From: Pigoraptor chileana
Lineage: Eukaryota > Opisthokonta > Filasterea
Reading direction: 5' to 3'
Assembly (NCBI GenBank): GCA_943704495.1
Contig: CALSCR010003957.1
Location: 1 to 33,438 of the forward strand
DNA: 33,438 bases
The translations under genes and the position numbers were made by a program. Of this stretch, positions 1 through 10,249 are shown piece after piece (position 1 is the stretch's first letter; every line of letters begins with the position of its first letter). The notes under the pieces are model-generated. The model was not told the origin of the DNA. It ran no database searches and worked only from the letters and a program-made list of their open reading frames with translations.

Positions 1-85
<85 letters not shown>

Positions 86-126
86 ACACACACGCACACG
101 CACACACACACACACATACACACACT
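1..126. repeat. (CA)n microsatellite at left window edge
   Basis: An almost uninterrupted CA dinucleotide run with a few CG interruptions near positions 76-104 and one TA at about 117. It reaches the first base of the window, so its true length is unknown. Together with the CA run at the right edge it suggests that the assembly stops in simple repeats. Confidence 0.98.
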
Positions 127-527
127 GTAGGCAGTAGTGGACTCGGCCGAGATTAGACAATCGTACCTCGCAAGTTGCGAATCACACAGAGTATGCGGTT
201 CCGAGGAGCAGACGGCGCACAACAACAAAAAAATAGCGCTTCACCCCACAATTGTGCATATCAAATAAGAGCTCGTGGACTCTTAAAATTGATTGGGAGA
301 AAAGAAACCCTAATTGCTTCAGGGGGCAAATTGCATCTTATATTGCATAGGGGAGGGCTGTCACCAAACACGCGTCACTTGGTCGCCGAGTGTGGCGCTG
401 GCAGGGAACGGAAGTTCTGATTTTCTCCCCGTGCTGCTGCTCGCGTGCGTGCGTGCATGTGCATCCTTCAGCGGACCGATAGACACCCCCTCCAACACCG
501 CGTGGGTGCTTAGGAGACTCCCTCACC
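127..527 (+). promoter_or_regulatory. 5' flank of the F-BAR/SH3/gelsolin gene
   Basis: About 400 bases with no convincing coding sequence between the CA repeat and the start codon at 528. A perfect telobox-type word, AAACCCTAA, lies at 305-313. Such telomere-like words occur in promoters of plants and some protists; here their role is inferred only. No clear TATA box was seen. The sequence before the ATG (CTCACCATGT) is a good Kozak-like context. Confidence 0.4.
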
Positions 528-3500
528 ATGTCTGAATCGGGTGCAACAAGGGCTGGGACGTCGGCCGCCTCCACGCGTCGGCGTCGCGCCAACTCTGTGG
601 TGAGGATGCGGGGGGGACCTGTTCGGCAAATAGACGACAAGAGCGAGACGGGGAAACTCGCACGTGCACGCCTGAAGATGCAGGCAGAGCAGATCGAAAG
701 TCTCAATGCAAAGACCGAGGAGGAGCTTCAGTTTCTGCACAGCGTTCGTGACTTTGTGCGAAAGAGAGCAGAGTTGGAGAGTGATTTCTCGAAGAAGATG
801 CGCGCGCTCGTGGGGACATTTGTTGAGCAGCGGTCGACGCCGCAAACGAGTGGTCTCTCTCGTCTAAAGCGCACGCGGAAGACTGTGCGGACGTCGATTG
901 ACGCAAGTACAGAAGCGCAAGAGGCCAGGTGTGTGTCTGTGCGTCTGCGTCGTTCTGTGTTGGTGTCGGTTCTCTGTCTCTCTGTGGCTGTCTGTGTTAT
1001 TGTTCAAAGGGGGGGGGGTGCGGAAGGCATCCGTGGTGCTGCAGAACTGGTACTCCGTCCTGCATAGCTGGTAACTTGGGAGGCATATCTGACGCACTCC
1101 CGCGGTGGAAAAGTGCACTCAACGTGTCGAGTGATGCCACATACTCTCTATTGTGGAGCCATGGGCACTGACTTCGATCCTATCATCCCCCTTCTCTCTC
1201 TAACTATCTCTCTGTCTCTCTCTTTCTCTCTTCTTCCACAATCCATCTGCTTGTTATTTTCCGCGAATGCAGAATGTCCGAGGTGTGGATCCGGGTGCTG
1301 AACCAGACAGACAAGTTCTCGTCACACAGGGGCGCCCTTGCTGACAAGCTGCTGCAGGCGGTGGCCGAACACATTGAAAACCTCGACTCAAAGAAGACCT
1401 TTGTTGCGCGAAAGGTGGGGTTGGGACTGCATTGGCGCAACCGCATTGTGTGTGTGTTTGATCTTGCTGTTGCATCCCCTCAGTGGGAGCCTCCGTTCCC
1501 GCATGCTGCAGTACAGACGGGTCGGTCACCCCGCGATTGGGAGGCTGATAGCTCTTGTTTCAGAGATCACAGATCATACATAGCCTCATCACACTCGCAC
1601 AAAACACCAATTCACACACAAAGGAAGGAGAAGCAGTATCACTGACTGGAATTGAATTGAGCGCCTGACTTACTTTTGGTGCGCGTTGTATTTTTGGATC
1701 CGTCCTGCTGTCACAGGTGGTTGATCTTGGCAAGATGTTGCAGGACGATCTCTCTTCATCATATGCCGACGTGGAGGATGTGAGTTGCGTGGAATGTTGT
1801 GTACTCTTGTATGATCTCCACAGTCGCCTCAGTCGATTCGCTTGCAATAATGGGCCTGTGCACTCACATACACATATCCATCTTCACCCATATCCTCCTG
1901 CCACACACAACACACACAACATACACAACACACACACACACACACACGGCAGGCACGGCGCGAGTATGCAACCCTGGAGAAGATCACTCAGGCGTGCAAG
2001 GGCAAGTACGAGCGAAAAAACTTGAAGCGCAACCAACCAAAGGGGTTTCTCAGCAGGAAAGATCCGCACGCCGCGTGCATGCAGGCCCTCGAGCGCTACA
2101 ATTCAGCCGCCGCGGACTCTGAATCTGCGCGGCACCGGTACCTCTTGCGACTGGCGGAGGCAAACGCACACCAGAAGCACTACTACGAGATCCAAATGTC
2201 GCAGCTGCTTAATGTGGGTCGCGGTGCTCCGTTTTGATGGGAGTTGTGTGGGCGTGCACATATTTTGTAGAGTTCATGGCATGTTTCGATATGGCGTGGT
2301 ACTGTTTGTTTTCAGGCATGGTGTATTTTCACTGGTGGTCTTGCATGTGTTGTGCAGTGTGTGTATCACCTTTGTGCGTATGGGAGTGCGTATGCATGTG
2401 TGTGCCTGTGCCCACTTCATTTTAGTGGACATTGTCGTGTGTGAGTTTGCATTGCTCCTGTGTCCTGTTTGCTCATCTGTCGTCGCTTCTGTTTTCTTTC
2501 TTCCTGTGCTTCGTCTTTATGCATTCCATCCGACCTTCTTCCATTTCGTGGCAAATCGAACAACATCAGGAGCTTGATTTTGATTTTTTCGAGGCCGTGC
2601 GCGATGCATTTCTCTCGTACTGCAATGTTGAGGACGACTATATCACGTCAACCAAGCTGTGTCTTGGGGAGATCCGTCGCAGTGCGGGCGAGATCGACCG
2701 CCGGCGCGAACGAGAGGCCTTCCTCAAGGAGAACGACTCGCTCTTTCAGACGCCCGAGGGCGTGCCATTCGAGCCCGTCCATGGCGGAGACGATGAGGTG
2801 TGTACGTGTGTGTCTGTGGGTCTCTGTCTGTGTGTGTGTATGTGTGTCTGTGTGTCTGTGTGTCTGTGTATGTGTCTGTGTGTCCAGGGTCACCATCCTG
2901 CGTTTTCTGTTCGCGCTGAACCCTTTGAAATGCGCTTGTTGTCTGTGCGCTTACAGCCGGGGGAGATTGTGTCGAGTGAAACCAGCCGGCGGGAGCTGCA
3001 GTCCATTATGCGGGATCTTGAGATTGAGTCGTACGATGTGTCTAAGCTTGTCCGCAAGCTTCAGGGGGCGGTCAAGGAACTCAAGGAGGCGACGAAGCGC
3101 AGGCGCGAGAGCATGCCCGATGCCAACGATCCCGCCAAGGATGCAGTGGAAGACATTGTGGGTGCTTATACAGCTGCGTGTATTTCTGAATTGCATTTGT
3201 GTTTGTTTTGTTTGTGTGTGTATGGCGCATGTCTCGGGTGTGCGTGGGATGCTGTATTTGTGCATATCTCGCACAACCAACTAATTCGATGCATCAACAG
3301 GAACTGGAGCACACGCGACGACAACTTGACGGCGCCATTCTGAGGCTTGCGGAGATCAAGGCTCAGATAGAGAAGCTTGTAAAAGCAGGAGGTGTGTGTG
3401 TGTGTGTGTGTGTGTGAGGCCTCGCGTTTAGAGTGAGGTCGCCATCGACCGCAAAAGGGAGCGTCAGTCAGTCAGTGCAGTACCGCCGTGACAGCCACGC

Positions 3501-6500
3501 AGCGCCAGCAGCATGCTATCCGCTTCCTATGCATGTCTCTCTCTCTCTCTCATTCTCTTGTGGAGTCCATGGGCACAGCGCCTACGACACTGACTTGAAT
3601 CCTACATTTCTCTAATTCTCTCTTCCTTCCACCCCCAAACTCCCCAACTGCACCCAACCCGCTCCACAGTGTCCAAGTCCAACGGATCCGCACCCGAAGA
3701 AGACATTGCGGCAGACGTCCACCCGGACTCACCCGACCTTCCACGCGGCGTCCCGTCGGCAATCATCATGGGATCATCGACGCCGACGGGAGGATCGATC
3801 TCTGGCGCCGCATCACATGGCAAGCGCCGCTCTTTCCTGGGCCTCATGCTGCCCGGCACGCGGGTGAAATCCACGGGAAGCATGGAGATCCCCCGGGAGG
3901 TGCTCGATCGCGCCTCGGCATTAGAAGACGACGGTGACTCTGATGGAGCTGACGACGACGACGACTGGGCGGCAGACGGCGCGCGGCCTCGTGGCGGGGC
4001 TGCAACGCCAACCAACCTCTCGCGGCGCACAAGCAACGGATCGGCGGCGAGCGTACCTTTGCACGTGGGCGCCGCGCACCTGGAGGTCTCTGGGGGCAAC
4101 CGCACACGCGCAATAACGACGGGTGCAGCGTCGCAGCGTCCCGATGGCCTCGGTGTTCCAGTGTCACGCGCACGTGCCGCAACGGGCGGCTCATATCAAC
4201 AGGCGCCGCCCAGTCTATGGCGCCGACCAAGCACCGAGTCTGCAAGTCACGTCAGCGAGGCCGGGGACACTCTGTCTGAGGGAGCGGAGCTGTCGTTTGC
4301 GTTTGCGGAGCCGCCGTCGATGCTTGCGACGCAGGCTGCCGTCGGGGAACTCGGGTCGTCGACTGAGTCGCTCGCCCAGTATGGCGCGTTTGATGTTGTG
4401 GCGCCGCCGAGGAAGAGCGTTGTGCAGTACAAGTATGTCGAGTCGGGCTCTGTTTGTGCGGCGCGGTTGTTGTGCTTTTGTGATTTTTAAAGTGTGCTTG
4501 TGTGTGTATGTATGTTTGTGTGTATGTGTGTGTGTGATCTGGGTACGTGGTTTGTGCATATTATATGCAATGCGCTGTTTTTGCCCTGCATGATGTGCAA
4601 TATGTCTTTATTCATCCACCGCTGGCGTCTGGACACCCCCAGGTACGACGGACAACTGAAACACGAATTGGCGCTTAATGCGGGCGACATTGTGTATGTG
4701 ACTGGCGAAAACACTGACGGCTGGTGTCAGGTGAGTCGATCCGCTTCACTCGGTCATGTGTGTCTGAGCGGGAGTGCGAATGTGTTATACACCCCCTTTG
4801 TCATTTCCGTCGCAATAACTTCTTTTGCACCATGTGACACGCCGCTTACCCCGCATCCCACGACCCTACCCTACCCCCTACCCTTCCCTACCCTATCCCT
4901 CCCCTACTGTACCCCCGGCCATACACACATTCACATGGCCCCTCCATTCACCCATTCACCCACGCAGGGTCGGACCGAGGAGGGCGGTCGCACCGGTGTG
5001 TTTCCGTCGTCGTATGTTCACGCCATCACTTTTGAGGAGGAGCAGGCCATCCTCCGGCGGCGCGCGGTTGCCATACCACCTGGCAACAGTGCCGTGGCAA
5101 GTGTGTCTGCTGCTACCGCACGAACCGGCACTCCCTCCGCGGCGATTGTTGCCGACGACAGTGCTGCAAAGGCACTCGCAGCGGCGGTGGCTGCTGGGGA
5201 AGCTGAACGCGCCCAGAGAGCGAGGGTGGAGGCGGCAGAGAAGGAACGAAAGGAGCGGGAACGGAGGGAAAGCGAATTGAAGGAGAGGCAGGAGCGGGAG
5301 GAGCGAGAGAGGGTCGAGGCGGAGCAGAAGGCCGCTGCCGAGCGCGCGGCAAAGGAGATTGAACTGGCGGCAAAGGCTAAGGCGGCGACGGCGGCGACAA
5401 CGACGGCCAGTCCATCGCCAGGCACGGACAAGGGTGGGCGTTTCGCTGTTTGTTTGTTTGTTTATTTTTCTGCTTTGCATGTATGTGATTTCAATGCGTT
5501 GCTTCCGCTGTGTGTTGGTGGAGCTTCATTGGCTTGTGGATTGGTCTGTCAATGTCGTCGATTATTTTGAGTGAGATTTTGGCAGAGTGTTTTTTTATTT
5601 TCAATTTTCGAATCTCTAATATCATTAATGGCACTCTTTCAGTCAATGTGTTTTTCTGTGGCCAAAACAGGACCCACAAAACTGACTTATATTTCATTTA
5701 TTTTCCCAAACATCGTACACACACTTACACACACGCGCGCGCTTTCTCTTGTTTCATTTAAACTGTGTTCAACATATATAGCACGCGCGCTCTACAAGTA
5801 CTCTGCGCGGGATGCCAAGGAGCTTTCGTTGGTTGCCGGTGCAATTGTGACGATAACAAGCAGGGCACTAGAGCAGTACGGGTGGCTTGAGGGCACTCTC
5901 GATGGGAAGACGGGCAGATTCCCTCTCACATATGTCAAGCTTTTCTCTGCGGACGAGACGCCGTCACCATCTGCGCCGGCGCAGCAACAGCAGCAGCAGC
6001 AGACACCCACCACCGCAAGGACGCCAGCCAAAGCGTCGGGAGGCGATGAATCGGGATCGTCATTTGGGCCTCCGCCGCCGGCAGAGTTTAGCGGCGCCAT
6101 GGAGCTGCCTCCGCCGCCAGTGGACTTTGTTCCCCAGACGAGCGCTGGCCAGGCTGCGGGCGGGCGCGGGCGTGGCGCATCTGTGGGGGAGTCTGTGTCG
6201 TCGACCAGCGGACGGCGTCTTTCTGGTGCTGGCGACGCATCTTCAGGCGTCGAACACCCGCCCGTTGTGAAGGCGCGGCGGGGATCGCAGGTCGACCCCA
6301 ACGAGCTTCCGCCGCCGGGCATTGTCGCCCTCAACCCATTCAAGCGCATGGACAGCAATGAGGCGCTCATGCAGAACCAAAGTGTGGTGCTGCAGGCGGC
6401 GTACGTAATGAGCCCCGATGCCCCGAGCTCCGTGTCGTATGTGCGGCAGTCGGGAGCGCCGACACCTGGACACACACCCGGACAGCCGAGCGGCCGACAT

Positions 6501-8179
6501 CGCACCCTGTCCACGGACTCAAATTCAACCCCCGTCCGCGCCCCGCCACTGTCACACTCTGCATCCACCCCCATCGGGCGACTTGCGGCGGCAGAGGACT
6601 TCCGCGCCGGTGGCGAATTCCCGCTTCCGCCGCCGCAGTTTGATATGCCTTCACCGGCAACGACGCCGTCGAAAATTACGCTGTCGTCGTCGGGATCTTA
6701 CGCGAAGCCAGGCCAAGGATATACCAAGGGTGAGGGGCATCATTTTATTTTTATTTCTACTTATTGCTTTGGTTTGGGCGATGTGTGATTAGTGTTCGTG
6801 TCGTCGTATTCGTGGATAGATTGCGCTTTCCCACCGATTATTGCAAGTATCCCCGTTTCCACACACAACACAAAGTACAAAGTACAAACTACAGCAGCCA
6901 CTGAATATATTTCCTGCACCAATCCCACCAACCCCTCAAAATTGTGCCAATTCACCTCCATTGCAGTGCGGGCACTGCATGACTACATTGCACGCACACC
7001 AAACGAGCTCACCTTCCGCGCGGGTGATGTGATTGACATTGTTGGCGACGCCTCGATTGCGGGGGAGGGCCACATTGTCGGTCGTCTTGGCAACAGCGAC
7101 GGCCTTGTGAGCCTGTCGCGTGTCGAGGCGGTGATGGCCCGCGGAACCACACAACAGGGTGTGACCCCGGATGATGTTCACTGGAGCGAATTGGTCGACC
7201 TCGCCGACAGGGAAATATTCGACACAACCACACGCGGTGGGTTTTGTGTGCTTGATGGCGGTTGTTGTTGTTGTTGATGTTCTTGTTTGTGTTTGTTGCT
7301 TGATGCCCTTATTTGTTATTGTTGCATTATTATTTTTGTTATTGTCAACAATTGTATTGTGCGTTGCGTACATTGCATAAGCTCCTTACCATCACACCAC
7401 CCCTCTCTCTTGTTTGGCCATTTGCACACAAATACATACCAAAACATCATGTGACTCTCCGCGCAATCACGCAGTTCGCGCGCTGTTCGAGTGGGATGCC
7501 TATCGCCCCACCGAGCTCTCGTTCAAGGCGGGCGATGTCCTCGAGATTGTCAGCCGCAAGACGGGCGAGGTCGGGTGGTGGGAGGGCCGCCTGCACGGGC
7601 GCGTCGGCCTCTTTCCAATCACCTTTGTGGAGGGTGTCGCGAACGACCTGCACATCATGTCGTCTGTGCGGCTGCTGCGCGTCAAGGGCGACAAGCAGGC
7701 GTCGTTGGAACTGGTGCGTGCGCGTGGGTCGCATGAGAGGCGCTGTGTTGCGCCCTCATCATTCCCAAACGATGCAGTTTCGTTTGATGTGGCGTCGGAG
7801 ACGAATCTGTTTCAATGCATGTGCATGTCGTGAAGATAGATCATTAGATAGATTTCGTGCAGACAGTGATACAGTGATGTGGACGCACTCCCTCTCTCAA
7901 TGTTATCATACAGTCTTCTTATCACTTCGTGTTCCCTCCTTCGTGCAGTTGCCTGTGTCCCGGGCCTCGCTCCTCTCGACGGACGTCTACCTCCTCGATG
8001 TGGGTCGCAAGGTGTTCATTTGGATTGGAAGCCGCGCCAATCCGCTTGAGAAGCGCAATTCGCACTTTGCCCTTCAGCACATTCGCGCAGAGCGTCCCCA
8101 GTCGTACATCGGGAGCACCGTTGTTGACGAAGGCAGGGAGGACGACGAGTTTCTCGCATACATTGACCATGCCCGCTAG
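528..8179 (+). CDS. F-BAR protein with four SH3 domains and a C-terminal gelsolin-like repeat (14 exons)
   Basis: Exons: 528-928, 1273-1414, 1717-1779, 1953-2213, 2570-2797, 2957-3157, 3301-3391, 3670-4432, 4643-4730, 4968-5433, 5782-6729, 6967-7236, 7475-7713, 7949-8179. They join in frame to 1463 residues. Residues about 45-430 form an F-BAR/FCH membrane-bending coiled coil (early VWIRVLNQTDKFSSHRGALA stretch). SH3-1 spans about 711-766 (QYKYDGQ, GWCQ, GVFPSSYV), SH3-2 902-955 (ARALYKY, GWLEG, RFPLTYV), SH3-3 1218-1270 (VRALHDY, degenerate pocket) and SH3-4 1308-1362 (VRALFEW, GWWEG, LFPITFV). Residues about 1370-1463 are gelsolin/villin-like (STDVYLLDVGRKVFIWIG). Between domains lie an acidic D-rich patch, a charged E/R/K coiled coil (about 835-895), polyQ and LPPPPVDF-type proline motifs, plus one NPF. 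A role linking curved membrane to actin is inferred. Least certain: the start of exon 6 (an in-frame AG at 2887 is possible) and the non-conserved linkers. Confidence 0.88.
1903..1948. repeat. CA-rich tract before an acceptor site (intron 3)
   Basis: CA and CAA repeats run almost up to the CAG acceptor at 1950-1952 and replace the usual pyrimidine tract. Confidence 0.8.
2798..2888. repeat. TG-rich microsatellite starting at a donor site (intron 5)
   Basis: GTGTGT begins exactly at the exon 5 donor at 2798 and continues as interrupted TG/TC/TA dinucleotides through most of the intron. Confidence 0.8.
3392..3417. repeat. (GT)13 beginning at a splice donor (intron 7)
   Basis: The pure GT run starts at the first base of intron 7, so the donor GT can be any of several registers. 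The phase-1 register is fixed by the next exon. Confidence 0.9.
4864..4904 (-). other. G-quadruplex-prone array in intron 9 (minus strand)
   Basis: Eight runs of three to five C in 41 bases, separated by one to three bases, give on the minus strand eight G-runs with very short loops. This far exceeds the usual four-run G4 pattern. The unit resembles degenerate telomeric CCCTA. It lies inside intron 9 of the F-BAR gene, on the template strand, so the transcript itself is C-rich there. Confidence 0.75.
5982..6002 (+). repeat. CAG/CAA run coding seven glutamines
   Basis: Trinucleotide run in exon 11 of the F-BAR gene, in frame, encoding Q7 just after SH3-2. Confidence 0.9.
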
Positions 8180-8796
8180 ACAGACACGCATGGTGCGCTT
8201 GCCATGTTGTAGGGCAGGCCAGGGCTGGGTCTGATAGTATGATAGAGTGGTTGTGTCTGTATGTGTGTCGGTTATTGTCTGGCAGCAGTGGCGTGCGTGC
8301 GTGCGTGCGTGCGTTTTGTGAAAGTGCTGTTGCTGTTGCTGTGCGGGTGCTGTTCGGTGGCTATGCTTGCGCCACTATGTTGTTGTCTTGCTTATCAGGG
8401 CTGCCTCTTGTGGAGAATACACGCAAGGGGACCTGCAGACTTTAATGTTGGATTTCACGCTTGTTTTCGTATCGTTTAATATAATCACGCTGTGTGGCCA
8501 ATGTTTCTCAAGGCTTCTTGAGTTGTATTGTGAGATCTGTGTTGAGTTTTTGTTACGCGCCTCTGGTCGAATGCGCCCACCCTTGTCCTTGCCTTGCCGG
8601 CGCTCCGCTTTCCACTCGCTCTTGCTCCACTTGCCCTGTGCCCTCCCCACAATAATGCATATTCTATGGCGCTTCTTTTGTGGCTGTTTTGATCTACGGG
8701 TCCGCTTGTGGCTGCAGGTGTGTCATATCAACGGACATAAACGACATTTGGAGATATGCAGCGGCGTCGTCAGCCTGTGCATGGCAAGCAGTTGTA
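8180..8796. other. Spacer between convergent genes
   Basis: Holds the 3' ends of the F-BAR gene (+) and the mitochondrial-type gene (-). A GTGC/GCGT tetranucleotide run lies at about 8292-8314. No further coding sequence was recognised. Confidence 0.6.
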
Positions 8797-9840
8797 TCAG
8801 GGGGGTGAGTGAGGTCGCATGACGTCGCTGATGTTCACGACCCCAAACGGCGGTGCGCCGCGCAGATATGCATGCAAGCGCCTGCGGAGGTCCTGCCCAT
8901 CTGACAGCCGGCGGACGCGGCTCGGGCCGTCGGGGTGTATGCAGGTGTCTGCGGACATCTTACTCAAAGCATGTATGCCTGTTACCTGCGTGTGTGAATG
9001 GGGTGCCAAAATGTGCGGGAATGTCACTCACTTGCACTTAATGGGAGGGGTTAATTGACTGCACAAAAGAAGAACGCCCACTGTGGACTGCCCATGCATG
9101 CAGATGGATGGATGGGCGTCATTGATAGTGACGCGAGTGGTGTTCAGCTAGATGCATACACAGTAATGTGATTATACCGATGGGTTTGTTGGTGCAAAAT
9201 TATGCGCCTATTGCAGCCTGTACAGTGTGCCCCAATGATAACAAACGGAATTCGCACCTTGTTATGGATGCTCTTTACATCCTTGTCGTTTGACGAGTGT
9301 TCGATTTCTTCCAGAGACTTCTTGGACACCTGCGCAATGTCGATGCGGTGTCGTTCACATTTCGTTGATTGCGTGAGACAACGACAAGCAGCACAGCTTG
9401 CCGATTGACTTCTCGGTGACGCGCCCGAAGTGTTGTCATGAGACTCAACAAACAGAGCAACCAGTGCAAAAGCACAATACAAACATCGGCTCTAATCTGA
9501 TGCATCAACAGCATATCGTTAAGCAATACACTGCTTACATGTTCGCGTGAATATGCTGCCGCGGCCGTTTTTCCTTCATCGCGCCCCAATTCCTCCGGAT
9601 CCAATACGCCCGGCATGTTTCCTGTCTTTTTCAATGCCTCTACCAATGCCAATCAATGTCAGACGGGGTTAATGGAGCCCCCAACTTCACAATGAGACAC
9701 GCAAACGCACAGCATACACAATACACACTACCTACAACACATGCACACACATGTGCATACCTACACACATGCACACACATGCACACACATGCCTATTATA
9801 TATATATATATATACACACACACACGGGCACGCACATACT

Positions 9841-9872
<32 letters not shown>

Positions 9873-10186
9873 TACATACACACACACACTGATGCGCTAA
9901 TCAGGCACAACGCGGACGCACCTTTCCCTTCGGGGGTCTGCGCCTCTTCTTGCGCGGTGCGTTTGGGAAATGGACCTGTCGTGCTTTTTAAAGGTGGCAT
10001 CCCACCCGGCGATTGTGAACGCCCCTGCATAACAGTCTCGGAACTATGTGTGTCCGTGCTAATGCAACGACGGCCGCCAACGCCGGCACTGTATTTTGAG
10101 TGTAGGGCCACATGTATGAATGGCCGCACTCGTGTCACTGCCGATCCGGCACCACCGGCTGACGCACTTTGAAACAGAGACAACAT
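8797..10186 (-). CDS. Unrecognised protein with mitochondrial-type presequence (4 exons, predicted)
   Basis: Proposed minus-strand exons: 10186-9922, 9639-9539, 9329-9258, 8985-8797, joining in frame to 208 residues. The N-terminus (MLSLFQSASAGGAGSAVTRV, then basic and rich in S/A/G, with an RRCIS cleavage-like site near residue 40) looks like a mitochondrial targeting peptide. The middle is charged and helical (EALKKTGNMPGVLDPEELGR, then VSKKSLEEIE), and the C-terminal exon is arginine-rich (SRVRRLSDGQDLRRRLHAYL). I do not recognise the family. Support is the fit of four open segments with usable splice signals and matching phases (1, 0, 0). Another donor for exon 1 exists at 9889, and the last acceptor could be downstream at the TAAG near 8972. 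An extra exon between 8986 and 9257 cannot be excluded. Confidence 0.45.
9738..9890. repeat. Compound CA / TA / CA microsatellite
   Basis: CA-rich sequence, then a pure TA run around 9796-9814, then CA again to 9890. It fills the first intron of the unrecognised minus-strand gene and gives that intron a TG-rich RNA sequence. Confidence 0.9.
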
Positions 10187-10249
10187 TGCGGTAATCAGTT
10201 GGAGAGCAGCCACAGTAACAGACTTAGCAAAACTTGGTGATTGAAATAA

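Noticed and set aside
5792-6574. 260-codon open frame on the minus strand
   Set aside because: Shadow of exon 11 of the F-BAR gene, produced by GC-rich, proline-coding sequence; no family features.
8239-8822. Several Cys-rich open frames
   Set aside because: Generated by TG/GC repeats in the spacer; no conserved features and no start context.
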